Shown here piece by piece: positions 53,121-64,000 of a stretch of 64,000 bases of DNA. Origin of the DNA: Portunus trituberculatus (taxonomy: Eukaryota > Arthropoda > Malacostraca > Decapoda > Portunidae); the NCBI RefSeq assembly GCF_017591435.1, contig NC_059287.1:12393619-12457618 (forward strand), given 5' to 3'. A model generated the notes under the pieces. The model had not been told where the DNA came from. It saw nothing but the letters and a program-made list of their open reading frames with translations, and ran no database searches. Position numbers and translations under genes: made by a program. Every line of letters starts with the position of its first letter. The stretch's first letter is position 1.

Positions 53121-54699
53121 GGCACTGGTTTAAAGGTATAACAATTTAGAAAATCCCACTGAGCTGTCAATCTCTGAAGGAAAGGGTCAAGCGCATCGTC
53201 CCAAATTAAAAGTCAGGAAACCTCCCTCTTTAAAGATTCAAGTCATAGGTAGGAGTGATATAGAAACATGCAGGGAATTCCAGGGTTTACTGTTGCCTTT
53301 GTATGTTTGGAAAGACTTACTTTGCTGGGCTTTGCATTCTGGGATATGGTCCATCCAGTTGCACACGCGAGCCTTCCTGTCGTAGGCGAGGCCAGAGCCA
53401 CACTGGTAGCGAGAGGCCTCACCGTCCCAGCAGGACCAGAACACGGAGCAGTCCTCCTCATCGGGGAAGATACCGTACAGGTAGGGGCAGTGGGGGGTGG
53501 CGATCGGGGGCTCTGTGGGGAACGGGCAAGCTACAATGAGGATTTTGGAAGGTAGGATTTGGTCTTTATATCCACTTGTATCTCAGTGATCGCAGTGTTT
53601 AGCCACGCGCTGTTGTGTGTGTTATGTTGCTACGTTGTTGTCATGCACGTGAGGGAACACTAGGCTAGTCATGCAAAGGAAACCATGTGAGGGAGAGAGA
53701 GAGAGTGGATGGGGTCAGGGGGCCGACATCCTACCAAAGTCTAGGCGGCCTTCACAGTCCACCACGAATTTGTAGTTGCAGTCCTCGCGGGTTTCATTGC
53801 TGGTGTCGAAGGCGAGGCCGTTCCCGCACAGACGGAACTCCGGCACGCCATCCACGCAGCTCCAGTAGGCATCACACTGCCGGTCGTGGGGGAAGAAGCC
53901 GTTCTCGCTCGGGCACAGGAAGTCTTCGTATAGGTAGTCTTCCTGGGCCTGGCCTGTGCACCGTGTATTAGTAAGTGAGTGGAGCCGTGGGTGGCGGAGT
54001 ACATTGGGTGGTATGGGAGGGAAGGAGTGAAGGGTGCATGGGAGGTAGTACAGTATGTAGTGGTGCAGGGAGAGGTGAGAGAGGGTAGCATGTTTTTAGG
54101 TGTGAGTGCCGTGACCTCCGCTGCTGGATCAGGTTCCTGGGGGTGTGACCTGTGCCCTGTGCATGTGTTAGGGTTAGGAAAGAATTACACCGTATGCCCC
54201 CTGCCGCGGCACCCACCGCAGGCAGGGGGCGTGGGAAAAGTGCCCAAGAGTACACGTGACGGGAGAGGAACGTGTCAGACAGGTATGGTGAGGTAGACAT
54301 GCTCGCTAATTCTCTAAGAGACTCCACACCAGTAAGTAAACCGCGTGTTTGTCCCGATCACCGAGTAAATGTGTGTGTGCGCCTAGCCGTGTACGTATGG
54401 CCGTGTGCGTGTGGCCCTGTACAGGTGGCGGCATGGAGCGGCGTGGACGGCGGGCGCTAGCCTACCAAGCTCTGGCCGCGTTGCACAGTCCACGTTGTGC
54501 CTGTAGTCGCAGTTCTCCTTCAGGAACTCTGTGTCGGTATTGTCGAAGGCGAGGCCGTTGCCACAGGTCATGAGGGTGGCCACCCCGGACTCGCAGGAGT
54601 AGTACTTGTCGCAGGCTGTGTCGTGCGGGTAGTAACCAAACTCGTGTGGGCACTGCCAGTTCCCGCTACCCTCTGGCGACACGAAGGACTGCTGAGCCC
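50451..54699 (-). CDS. Gasp: Gasp/obstructor-like chitin-binding protein (CPAP3 type), 6 exons with alternatives
   Basis: Predicted secreted cuticle or tracheal-type chitin-binding protein with three peritrophin-A (ChtBD2) domains, each with six cysteines. Exons in transcription order: 54466-54699 (domain 1, version a), 53735-53953 (domain 1, version b), 53321-53512 (domain 2), 52471-52684 (domain 3), 51414-51549 and 50451-50505 (two terminal exons). Junctions 1a to 2 (PELEPPIATPHC) and 3 to terminal (PGCEDYYGDLDL) match insect Gasp. Both domain-1 exons are phase 1 to 1, and both terminal exons start with the C that completes the last cysteine. Either pair can therefore be swapped without changing frame. 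About 230-260 residues without the leader. The signal-peptide exon (ending in phase 1) was not found upstream to 64000. Mutually exclusive splicing is inference. Confidence 0.9.
51414..51549 (-). CDS. Gasp: Gasp-like terminal exon A (longer tail)
   Basis: After ctttag it encodes EDYYGDLDLVALKRSQVFLA, GGGEVANPRPRIAAPEEAPV and VLPA, then TAA. EDYYGDLDL is the conserved post-domain motif of Gasp. The Pro/Ala-rich tail is specific to this version. Confidence 0.88.
51826..51905 (-). mobile_element. LINE B 3' fragment beside (GT)35
   Basis: aagaggggaaagctggccaa, gggcaa and aaaggcccactgagatgcca follow directly on a (GT)n tract. Lies in the intron before the Gasp-like terminal exons. Confidence 0.6.
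52471..52684 (-). CDS. Gasp: Gasp-like exon 3: third chitin-binding domain
   Basis: Acceptor ccccaacag, donor gtgagt. It encodes GIVCPAPGELTATGSFSRHP, HTEDCRQYFVCLDGVAREYG and CPIGTVFQIGALEGLGQC. It leaves in phase 2 with TG; the C at the start of either terminal exon completes the sixth cysteine. Confidence 0.94.
52765..53044 (-). mobile_element. tRNA-Val-derived SINE, copy 2
   Basis: Reverse-complement copy of the SINE at 2921-3199 over its whole length, with the same boxes and body. It is flanked by (GT)34 on the tRNA side and a short (GT)n on the other. It lies in the intron between Gasp-like exons 2 and 3. Confidence 0.87.
53115..53312 (-). mobile_element. LINE B 3' fragment abutting a Gasp splice donor
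   Basis: tagaggggcactgg, atcccactgagctgtcaatc, attcaagtcata and attccagggtttac correspond to LINE B. The fragment runs from the (GT)34 tract to within a few bases of the donor at 53315-53320. Confidence 0.6.
53321..53512 (-). CDS. Gasp: Gasp-like exon 2: second chitin-binding domain
   Basis: Acceptor ttccccacag, donor gtaagt. It encodes PPIATPHCPYLYGIFPDEED, CSVFWSCWDGEASRYQCGSG and LAYDRKARVCNWMDHIPECK. Six cysteines; the wording is very close to domain 2 of insect Gasp. Confidence 0.94.
53735..53953 (-). CDS. Gasp: Gasp-like exon 1b: first chitin-binding domain, version b
   Basis: Acceptor gtgcacag, donor gtagga. It encodes QAQEDYLYEDFLCPSENGFF, PHDRQCDAYWSCVDGVPEFR, LCGNGLAFDTSNETREDCNY and KFVVDCEGRLDF. 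Six cysteines, same phases as exon 1a and clearly its duplicate, but with different surface residues and a more acidic start. Confidence 0.9.
54466..54699 (-). CDS. Gasp: Gasp-like exon 1a: first chitin-binding domain, version a
   Basis: Acceptor gctgtag, donor gtaggc. It encodes AQQSFVSPEGSGNWQCPHEF, GYYPHDTACDKYYSCESGVA, CGNGLAFDNTDTEFLKENCD and YRHNVDCATRPEL. Six cysteines in ChtBD2 spacing. This version is closest to insect Gasp (NCDY-HNVDC). Confidence 0.92.
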
Positions 54700-56056
54700 C
54701 TACAGCGACAGCAGGAAGGAAGGATGCAGGTTAGCATACACACACACATACTCAGGCACAAACATACACAGGAACATATTTAAAGCAGATGATGAATGGC
54801 TTTAGATACTCATGCTGACGCCAAGCTAAGCGTCATCTGCAAGGGAAGGGAGTCATGCTGCGCTGGGGAGAGGAATGAGTAACTGAATGAATAAAGCTTT
54901 GCGTTGGATCGTGGTCATGGCGTCGAGAGGAAAGAGCCGGGAAGGACTGCGCCACAAGGGGCGGGTGGAATGTCCTTCAGATCCTGCATATCCTTCCCCT
55001 GCTCACCTTGCCCTGTCCTACTTGTCCTGGCGGTATTGTCTTCATACCTGTCTGGGGAGGGCGAGTGGGGCTGTCCGTGTGTGTGTGTGTGTGAGAGAGT
55101 CTAGAGGATATTATGTGGTTGAGTCTGTGGAGGTCCGTTCGTTCACTTGGTCAGTAATGGCGGGTGCTATGATAGTGAGAAGGTTGGCAGTGTGAGGCGA
55201 TGAATGGCGAGGCAGAGTCTGAATATTTAAATCCTTTCATTAATATATCACTTCCAGCCTTCACAAGTTCATCTATTGTTAGTCGGAATAGTGAATTAAG
55301 GTATAATTATAGATGAATAACGTAGAGTTTCGTTCATCTAATGCCAAAATATCGTTCGGTTTTAATCTTGATAGTGAAATTGAGGATAAAATTAAACTGA
55401 CACCTGCAATCGAGTGTTATAAAGCAGGTTGGTGGCAGCGGATGGATGGATGGATCAGTTTGGCGTTACATGGCAAGTTTTCATTCTCTCAACTCGTTTC
55501 GTGAAGTTATTAGGTGTTCTCTTCTTTTAGTCTAATTATTTGTGGTGCAATAGTTTCATGTTTTATTGCCTTCTTTCTCTCAGTAATTGTATATGATCGT
55601 CTGGTTTGTCTCAACTTTCTTCTGTTAGACTGACGTTCCGTTCTTTCTCCCTTCACTAGTTCGGTAATGTCTCATTCAATTGTCTTTCCTTCCTTCGTTC
55701 AGTCTTGTATCATAACGTTCACTTTCTAATAACACATGAAAACTTACTCGTAAATGAAACTATAATGGTAGACAATAAATATTATAAAGAAAATACGTAT
55801 ATAAGTAACCTGCGTTCCGTTATTTAGGTTTTCTTAATTACATAGCAAACAATGGCACACATCCATCATCTGAAGTAAAGCTAAAGAGTGGCACCAGATG
55901 GCAGCACACTCACTCCCCGCCCGCCAGGTTACGTGCGCAGATCACTGCCAGTCTGTCACATGCGCGTCTGTTCTCTTTCCGGCAGCGTGGCGGGGAAAGT
56001 AGCGCCATTATTGGCGGAAAGTATGATTAGTGTTGCCAGTTTGGCAGTGTTTTAGT

Positions 56057-56143
<87 letters not shown>

Positions 56144-57404
56144 CCGTAATATTAGCGCAGGTTATAAATTTCCAACTCTTCATTTTAGAGCATTGTTTGC
56201 CTAAATGTTTTGTGTTTAGTGAAGTTAATGCAGTAATATCAATGAAAATCTATTACTTTAGCATATCTGTTCATTAGTAAGAGTATCTGTTGAGAGTTCA
56301 CTGAAAAATAGAAACAACAATATCTAGTTCTTCAGCATTCAACTTTTAACTTTCTAAAGTAACGTAATGCTGGATTTTAGTAGGCAACACTGACTGCTTG
56401 GTAGAAAACGGAGATGAAACAGAATTCGAACCGTATTTTGAAAGCTTTTCTCTTATCTCAACTACTCTTGACAATCAGTAGTCAAGTGGAAGTCAATAGG
56501 ATTTTCAGGACGCGTCCATAATTCTATAAATAGTTTAACAAAGACTCCTACACTATCAATATGAAGACAAAAACGCCATTAGTCGCGCTGGAAACTCAAA
56601 CATCAGACCAGCGAGGTAAAGAAAAAACAAAGGAAGGAAGTCATGTGTTAGTGCTTGGCGTGTTTGCGCGCGTGGGCGGGCCTGGGATGGGCTGCGCAAG
56701 GTCAATCTGTATCAATTATGCAAGATGCGTAAAAAATAGTAAACAAAAAGAGGTATTAGTGAGTGGGTTACAGGCAGCAAGGTTACGTTTAATTGTGGGG
56801 TCTGGTTTTATATAAGGCTTGCATGGAGACAGAGTTTGGGTTTTAGTTTATTGGTACGTGAAGATTAGTGTGGAAGACAGAGTTATCCGGGGGTGAAAGG
56901 GGACGAGAAGACAAAGAGGAGGAGAGGAAGAGCAGGACAAAAAGTTACGGGCAGGAGGGAACGAGGACGAGATGAGAAGGATGAAGACGAGGAGGAGAAG
57001 TTGAGCGCAGGATGAGATAAGAAAGAGAAGAGGAAGAGGAGAATGAAGAGAAGTTAGATGATAGAACGAAGATGGGAAAAAGAGGCAAGAAAGGAAGAGG
57101 AAGAGAAGATGGTGAGATGGAGGAAGAAAATAGGAGGGAAGATCAAGACAAGTAGAAAGTGGTAGAAACAAAGATGAGAACCGAAGGAAAAAGTGAAATT
57201 AGAAAGAAAAATTACTGAATGCAAGATTAATACAAACATTACAAGCATAAATTGGCTTTGTAAAATTAGCAAATACATTTAGATTAGTATATACATTCAG
57301 ATTTTAAATGGAAATAAAAAAAATGTTATGGGAAAGTTAATTAAACGCTAAATTAGAGTGTAAAAGCCGAAACATACACGAACAGTTGAAAAAATCGCTT
57401 AATG

Positions 57405-57449
<45 letters not shown>

Positions 57450-58382
57450 GGAAAGGTTACACACTGGTCCCCTTTCACCATAGGGAACGTTTTTCACGGG
57501 GACAAAGAGTGGCAGTGAGAGAAACTGGCCAAGGTTATTGTCGTGGAGAGCGCGAGGAGTTTTTGTAGCGGTATGGAGACAGTGCAGATGGCGATGGTGG
57601 CGGTGGCAGTGGTGGTGGTGGTGGTGGTGGTGCTGATGGTGGATATCATAAACCGTGATTAACCTTAGACAATTTCCAGGCTTCATAAATCACCCGTTAT
57701 TAGTCACGAAGTATCAAATGAGGGTCTAATAGTTGTGAACGAAAAAGAGAAGGCTTCGTGGAGATGATGACAGTGGTGGTTGAGTGAGATATAATGAAAT
57801 GAGAGACTAGAGATGAAAGTAAGCAAAGGAAAAGGAAAGAGTAATTGAAGAGTAATGGAGAAGAAACCAGAGATGAGTGGCAGGTAAAAGAAAAATCAGA
57901 GTAAATGGAGGCATAACAATAGTGGATAAGAAACTAGAGACAAAGAATAAGTAAGAAAATAAAGTAAATGAAGATATAAGAGTCATGAGAAAGAAATTAA
58001 AAGAATGTGTAAACGTAAAAAAAAAAAACCTAGAGATGGAAGACGAATAAGAAAAAAATAAAATGAATGTAGATATAATAGATATAGATAAAGAGTGAAG
58101 GTGAAAAGAACAAAGACGAAAAAGGAGTCCCGGTGGCGTGTATAGTTGAAATAGCGGTCAGTAATGTACCTCTTGAAAGAAATTAGGTACTCTTGAGTCT
58201 GTTGCTGCTTTGCCCTTCCATTGTGTTCCTTTGTGTATGCTCGACACTGGTGGTGGTGGTGGTGGTGGTGGTGGTGAGTGAGGTGAGTGAATGGATACAA
58301 AAAGAAAAGTAATCATCATGGCATTTGAAAAGTTGAGTAATGATAAAAAAAAAAAGAAAACGGGGAAAAAATTAATAGACGT

Positions 58383-58385
<3 letters not shown>

Positions 58386-58481
<96 letters not shown>

Positions 58482-58536
58482 GACCCGAAAATAATACTCT
58501 GAGAAAATATGTGATTGTTTCAAATACTGGATATTC

Positions 58537-58605
<69 letters not shown>

Positions 58606-58674
58606 AGCTGAGTGAAACAATAAAACTACGTAATATTTGTAACGTTTTCAAATTATGGAGAATCTTCACTTTGT

Positions 58675-58742
<68 letters not shown>

Positions 58743-58901
58743 GCAGGCACGTTAGAAAGTAAGGTTGTGCATGAGAGGAGAAATCATGTGACGCTTTTAA
58801 TTCCAGTGTAAGCTTCCTGATCGTCACACTGAGGGACTCCACCCCTGTCCTCCCCTCACGCACTCTTCACACCTTGTTTGCCCCGTGCACACTCCACCCA
58901 T

Positions 58902-58981
<80 letters not shown>

Positions 58982-59384
58982 CGTCTGCTCACTCATGGCT
59001 CGTTGTAATGCACCCACACACTCAGTACGGTATGTGATAGAGATAGTTATTGTTGGAGGTGTAAATATTTAATGGGATTTAAAGGAAATGGGCTTTTTCT
59101 TTAAATTTGAGATGTAAAAAGCAATGAAAAATATAAAAGGAAAAAATGGATTAGAATTGCTTAAGAAATAATGACTTTTAGATGAAGAAATTTATAGTTT
59201 AAAAAAGTGAAATGGTCAAAATGATAAATCGAATCAAATAGTTAAAGCAAATTAATCAAAATTGTTAAAAGGAAGATAAATAAATCGAACTTTTCGCCAA
59301 TAACAAATGAACAATTGTTATTTTTTGTAAGAAGAAATGTAGGTTTTCTATTCTTGATACTTGGTGAAAATGTGCTTGTTTATT

Positions 59385-59451
<67 letters not shown>
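58386..59451. repeat. Microsatellite cluster
   Basis: (AC)46 58386-58478, (GA)31 58540-58602, (GA)29 58680-58738, (CA)37 58908-58980, (GT)32 59388-59451. Confidence 0.95.
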
Positions 59452-59453
<2 letters not shown>

Positions 59454-61108
59454 TACTTTCCCTTGTTTTCGTTTGAGAAATTTAGATGTTCAAACAAAGA
59501 TAACATAGTCTCGAAATATACAAAAAAGGCAAGAGGCTGTTTTTTCTTCTTTTCTCTCTCTTTTTTTTTTCATCACGTCGCCATCAACATCACATTAGTA
59601 ACTTAGAACCATCCACTGTTGTCTTAATAGTACCTTAACCTTTTCAATCCGAGACCAGACTTCTTATCTTCGCTTTTTTTTGTGATTCCTTGCAAAGTTC
59701 TTTTTTCTGTTTCCCTCAAGTATTCTGGATGTCAGCGAAGGACGAGTACAGTGGTAAAAGTTAACCATCCGTACCTTAACCATCTCCTGTTTTTCTCCTG
59801 CACTTAATTGACCGAGAACGTGTGGAATGAGGTCGAGCTTTTACAAATACAAGAAACTGAAGTGGTGGTGGTGGCGGTGGTGGACAATTCCGGTTATGAG
59901 TTTTATGATGGTGGAGAGAGGACGCGAGAAAGTGAAGGGAGTGTGTGCTTAACCTAACCCAGATTGAAATATGACTGGAAGTGGCATCGGACTTGAATGG
60001 TAAGGAGGTCATTAGATCGTTACCTATCGTTGTCTTGATATGAAAGTAAGAAAGGAAAAAAATAGAAGAAAATGTTGTATGCTCTTATTGTAATGTTATT
60101 GACGAGAGGACATTTTTTTTTAATTAGAAATGAATGAAAGGGAATCCGTTTGATCATTGCAGTTGTCTTGGCATGGCAGGGAGAAAAGTGTTGATGTTAC
60201 TGAAGAAAACTTATACCCAATCATTATTGTTGCATGAAGAGGATCGAAACGAGGTCATTATAGCATCGTTACTGAATATATTTATGTAACATCGAAGAAT
60301 TTGATCGTTATATTGATGTACAGTATTGAAAATGGAAAAAAATGATTAAGTAATAACATGAAACGGAAAAAAAATGAATGAATATCTCTACTGGGCAATA
60401 GTTCATACTAAGTAATTGTAACATGTTGGTAAGAAAACACAACAACTATTTAGAAGATACCGATACTAATGCAGATAAGTGTCGTATACCTAAAGATCAC
60501 AGCATAACTAGGGATCACAAAAACTACGTATCATTGGTTTTATAGACAATCCCCTTAAGAAAACCAACTAAGGATAACTTTTTTTAACCAACAAACCCGT
60601 GACGAAACAAAAGCAAGGGATCACTTTCAACACACAATGCCCTAAACAAAACACAAACATTAGGAACCGCATCATCTTAAAAAAAAACGACCCTTTAACA
60701 GAAACTATGGACAACATCTTCTATAAACAACCTGCGTGACAAAACACGATAATTATCCCTAAGCAGACGTGTGGCTTTCACGTGTGTTGTGTTCCCGTTT
60801 AGCGGCGCGGCGTGCCTGCTGCTGCCTAAAGGAAAGCTTGGAAGTAATGCTCCAGATTGGCGGGCGTGGCTTGACTGAGTGGCTGGCTGGCTCTCTCTGT
60901 GACGTCACAAATGTAAACACTGGTGGGCTATGGGTGAATGAGGGCCAGATGTGTGTTTGTTTGTTTGTTTGCTTTTATCTATCTATTTGTATTTTCACTG
61001 GATTGAGTCAAGCTTGTTTTGTAGTGTGTGTGTGTGTGTGTGTGTGTGTGTTGGAGTGAGGAATGTCAAGTTTAAGATGTTTGTTCGCTTCGCACCTCGC
61101 GGCTCTGT

Positions 61109-61177
<69 letters not shown>

Positions 61178-61869
61178 TGAGATCGGATCCCGAACACAAT
61201 CAACAGCCACAGAAAACATGACGTGACGTGACGGTGACTTGCAAACAAACACCCCAAAGTGACGCAGAAGTTATTCATCCACTAGTACTGCGTCACTGCT
61301 CAGGTCACCTCAAACCCAGCCCCACCACCCCCTCGCACCCCTGGGCCGACACACACCTAATGACCGCTATACCTAATCCCTCTTTGTCCTTTCGTCAGGT
61401 TGTTACTGAAGGAGAATGGGAAAATATTTATTGATTTCACTCTTCTTCCTTCTCCAATCCTATAATCCTTCCTACTGTCTTGCAACTCATCCTTTTCTTT
61501 CTCGTTATTTCTCCTCTAATCCCATATTTTTTCCTCTTTCCTCCTCCTCCTCCTCCTCCTCCTCCTCTGTGCAATCCAGCTAAAGAATGTGACTGCGAAC
61601 TTCGGCGTCATATTCTGCGTCGTTTGGTTTGAGTTTGTTATTCTTTTATTTCTATCTTTTCTGCTCAACAATTTTTTTGAGGAAAGGTGGAGTTTAATAG
61701 CCTTTTTTATTTACTTTTTGAGGTGTTGTAGAGGAGGAGGAGGAGGAGGAGGAGGAGGAGGGTGTTGAAGATCCCATGGTCAATCTTCTTTACCCGTTGA
61801 AAATGAAAAGAAAAAGAAGGAAAAAGTCGTTTAACCACTACCACCTTCCCTCTGGCTAATTGCTTGCTC

Positions 61870-62146
<277 letters not shown>

Positions 62147-62501
62147 ATAGCTTTCTCCGACACATATAATGAAACTAATTCCTGAGGGAGTGAGAAGCAG
62201 AAGGCGGTGAAGGAGGGACATGAACTGAAAGAACGGTGACAACAACGAAAAAAAAAATATATCAACAAAACCTCCAAACTCTTAAATCTGCCAAGCTCAC
62301 TCGTGTTTCCCAAGCTTCCAGTGACTTGTGAGAGAGTTACACTTGGATGGCTTCACTTGGGAAACACTGTAGACTGTAGCGGAACGGTCTGGAAATGCTG
62401 GAGACCTCGAACACAAAGGAAAATAAAGGAAGCTGCAAAAATTCATGGTAGTCTTTGTGTAAAACTGTTCCTACTTCCACTTACCATTCCCATCCTTAGA
62501 C

Positions 62502-62688
62502 TTAACCCCTTCAGACGCATTTTCTCATTCATTCTGCTTACTCTTTTATACAACCTCAGAAATTCATGTGGGAGTTTAAACAGTGAAGACTCTGGCCATC
62601 AATCCTCTGACCTTCATAGATGTAGATGAAATTGTCTAATCGTACCCAAAGCTCATGGTAAAAATGTATCCAGTACTGAAGAGGTTAA
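62502..62688. mobile_element. TTAA-type MITE, slightly deleted
   Basis: TTAA at both ends (62502-62505, 62685-62688); left TTAACCCCTTCAG, right agtactgaagaggttaa; internal gtgaagactctggccatcaa. Confidence 0.82.
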
Positions 62689-63181
62689 TAAGAACGCCAG
62701 TGGAAATTAGGATATATAGAATTAGCAAAACGATGAGAAAAGACAAGAGGTGATTAGAAGACTTTACAAATGGATGACCTGTATTAGCAGTCCTCTAGTG
62801 GTTGAAGAAGTAATAGAAGAGACTGAAGTTACTAATAGACAGTTTGAGGTGATGGAGTGTGATATCAACCATGTAGGAGATAAATAGAATACGATACGGA
62901 GAGCAACTGGTAATGGGAGCAAAGGAGGAGTGATGGGAAAGACAAAAGGAGGTTAATAGAGGACTTAGAGAAGGGGTGATGGGTGATAACGGCCGGTGGT
63001 GATGGGAGCTATGGAGGGCGAAGGGAAGGAGGGAGAAGAGGGGTCTGAGGGAGCGTGGACTAAATACTGGCGGTCGGTAACCTCAGCGTGAGAGCCTCGG
63101 AGGTAAAGAATGGTGGTGGTGGTGGTGGTGGTGGTGGTGGTGGTGGTGGTGAAAAGTTTCCCCCATCAACCTTGACCGTCC

Positions 63182-63540
<359 letters not shown>

Positions 63541-64000
63541 CAGACAATTCATCACCACCTGTCACAGTTTCATGGAGCGGCATGGCAGTGATGACTCAAT
63601 AAACAGTGCAGTCTTCATTCGCAGCTATTAAGAGAGACTGTTTTGCCGTCTTCCTTTCCCCCGGCAGAGTGAGACGACCGTGGCAACATTTTACAACCTG
63701 GCACGCTTAAGGCTACTATAATTTCTTGAACCATTTCTTAGAACACTGGCGCCGCGTCTCCACTGCATTCAAAAGCTTGTAGATAACATGACACGTGTTT
63801 TTAAGGGTGTTTTTGCAGTCGTAGAGGCAAATTAACAAGATTTATGCACTGTTAACTGGAGAAACGGCCTTGAAAACCCATCTTTTCATGTTTTTATTTA
63901 TTTTATTTTTAAATTTGTCATGATGAGAATGAATAATATGGTTTTTGAATTATTAAAGCTTCAAGATGCTTTTGTAAATAACATGGCACGCATTTTTAAG

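Noticed and set aside
58000..60000. Additional cuticle-protein gene upstream of the Gasp-like gene
   Set aside because: No chitin-binding cysteine pattern, RR motif or signal peptide seen on either strand.

Overview
The window looks like nuclear DNA of a decapod crustacean, more likely a crab than a shrimp (inference). The grounds are very dense dinucleotide and trinucleotide microsatellites, degenerate arthropod-type TTAGG tracts, long introns with GT-AG boundaries, tRNA-derived SINEs, non-LTR retrotransposons, and three genes with arthropod relatives. There is no sign of prokaryotic organisation. Most long open frames on either strand are translations of microsatellites and are not genes.

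Three split genes are supported by homology, splice sites and matching intron phases. (1) Plus strand, 3399-30272: fifteen exons of a secreted fasciclin-domain protein of the TGFBI/periostin/midline-fasciclin type. It has a coiled-coil and Glu-rich N-terminal part, an EMI-like cysteine module and four FAS1 domains. Its 5' leader exon was not found. Two exons each lack one base, both in or beside C-rich stretches. (2) Minus strand, 44048-31800: twelve exons of a furin/kexin-family proprotein convertase with prodomain, S8 catalytic domain with an intact Asp/His/Asn/Ser set, and P domain. It stops directly after the P domain. Genes 1 and 2 are convergent, with about 1.5 kb between stop codons. 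(3) Minus strand, 54699-50451: a Gasp/obstructor (CPAP3-type) chitin-binding protein with a duplicated first chitin-binding exon and two alternative terminal exons. Its signal-peptide exon was not found.

The rest is repeats. A roughly 210-bp MITE with TTAA target sites and CCCCTTCAGTAC termini (piggyBac-like) has nine copies or fragments. One LINE (B) is nested inside another (A) in the convertase intron, and short 3' fragments of both LINEs lie elsewhere. A tRNA-Val-derived SINE embedded in (CA)n occurs twice, and a second tRNA-like SINE occurs once in full and once in part. Several introns hold minisatellites whose repeat unit includes, or directly abuts, the splice site of the next exon. 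Long (GA)n/(CT)n, (AC)n/(GT)n, (TA)n and (AAT)n tracts are everywhere, often as inverted pairs 50-90 bp apart.

Functionally, the fasciclin protein and the Gasp-like protein are both predicted to be extracellular: matrix adhesion and cuticle chitin organisation respectively. The convertase is predicted to be a secretory-pathway processing protease. Nothing in the sequence shows that they act together. 1-3398 (intergenic or distal intron), 44049-50450 and 54700-64000 contain no gene I can support.
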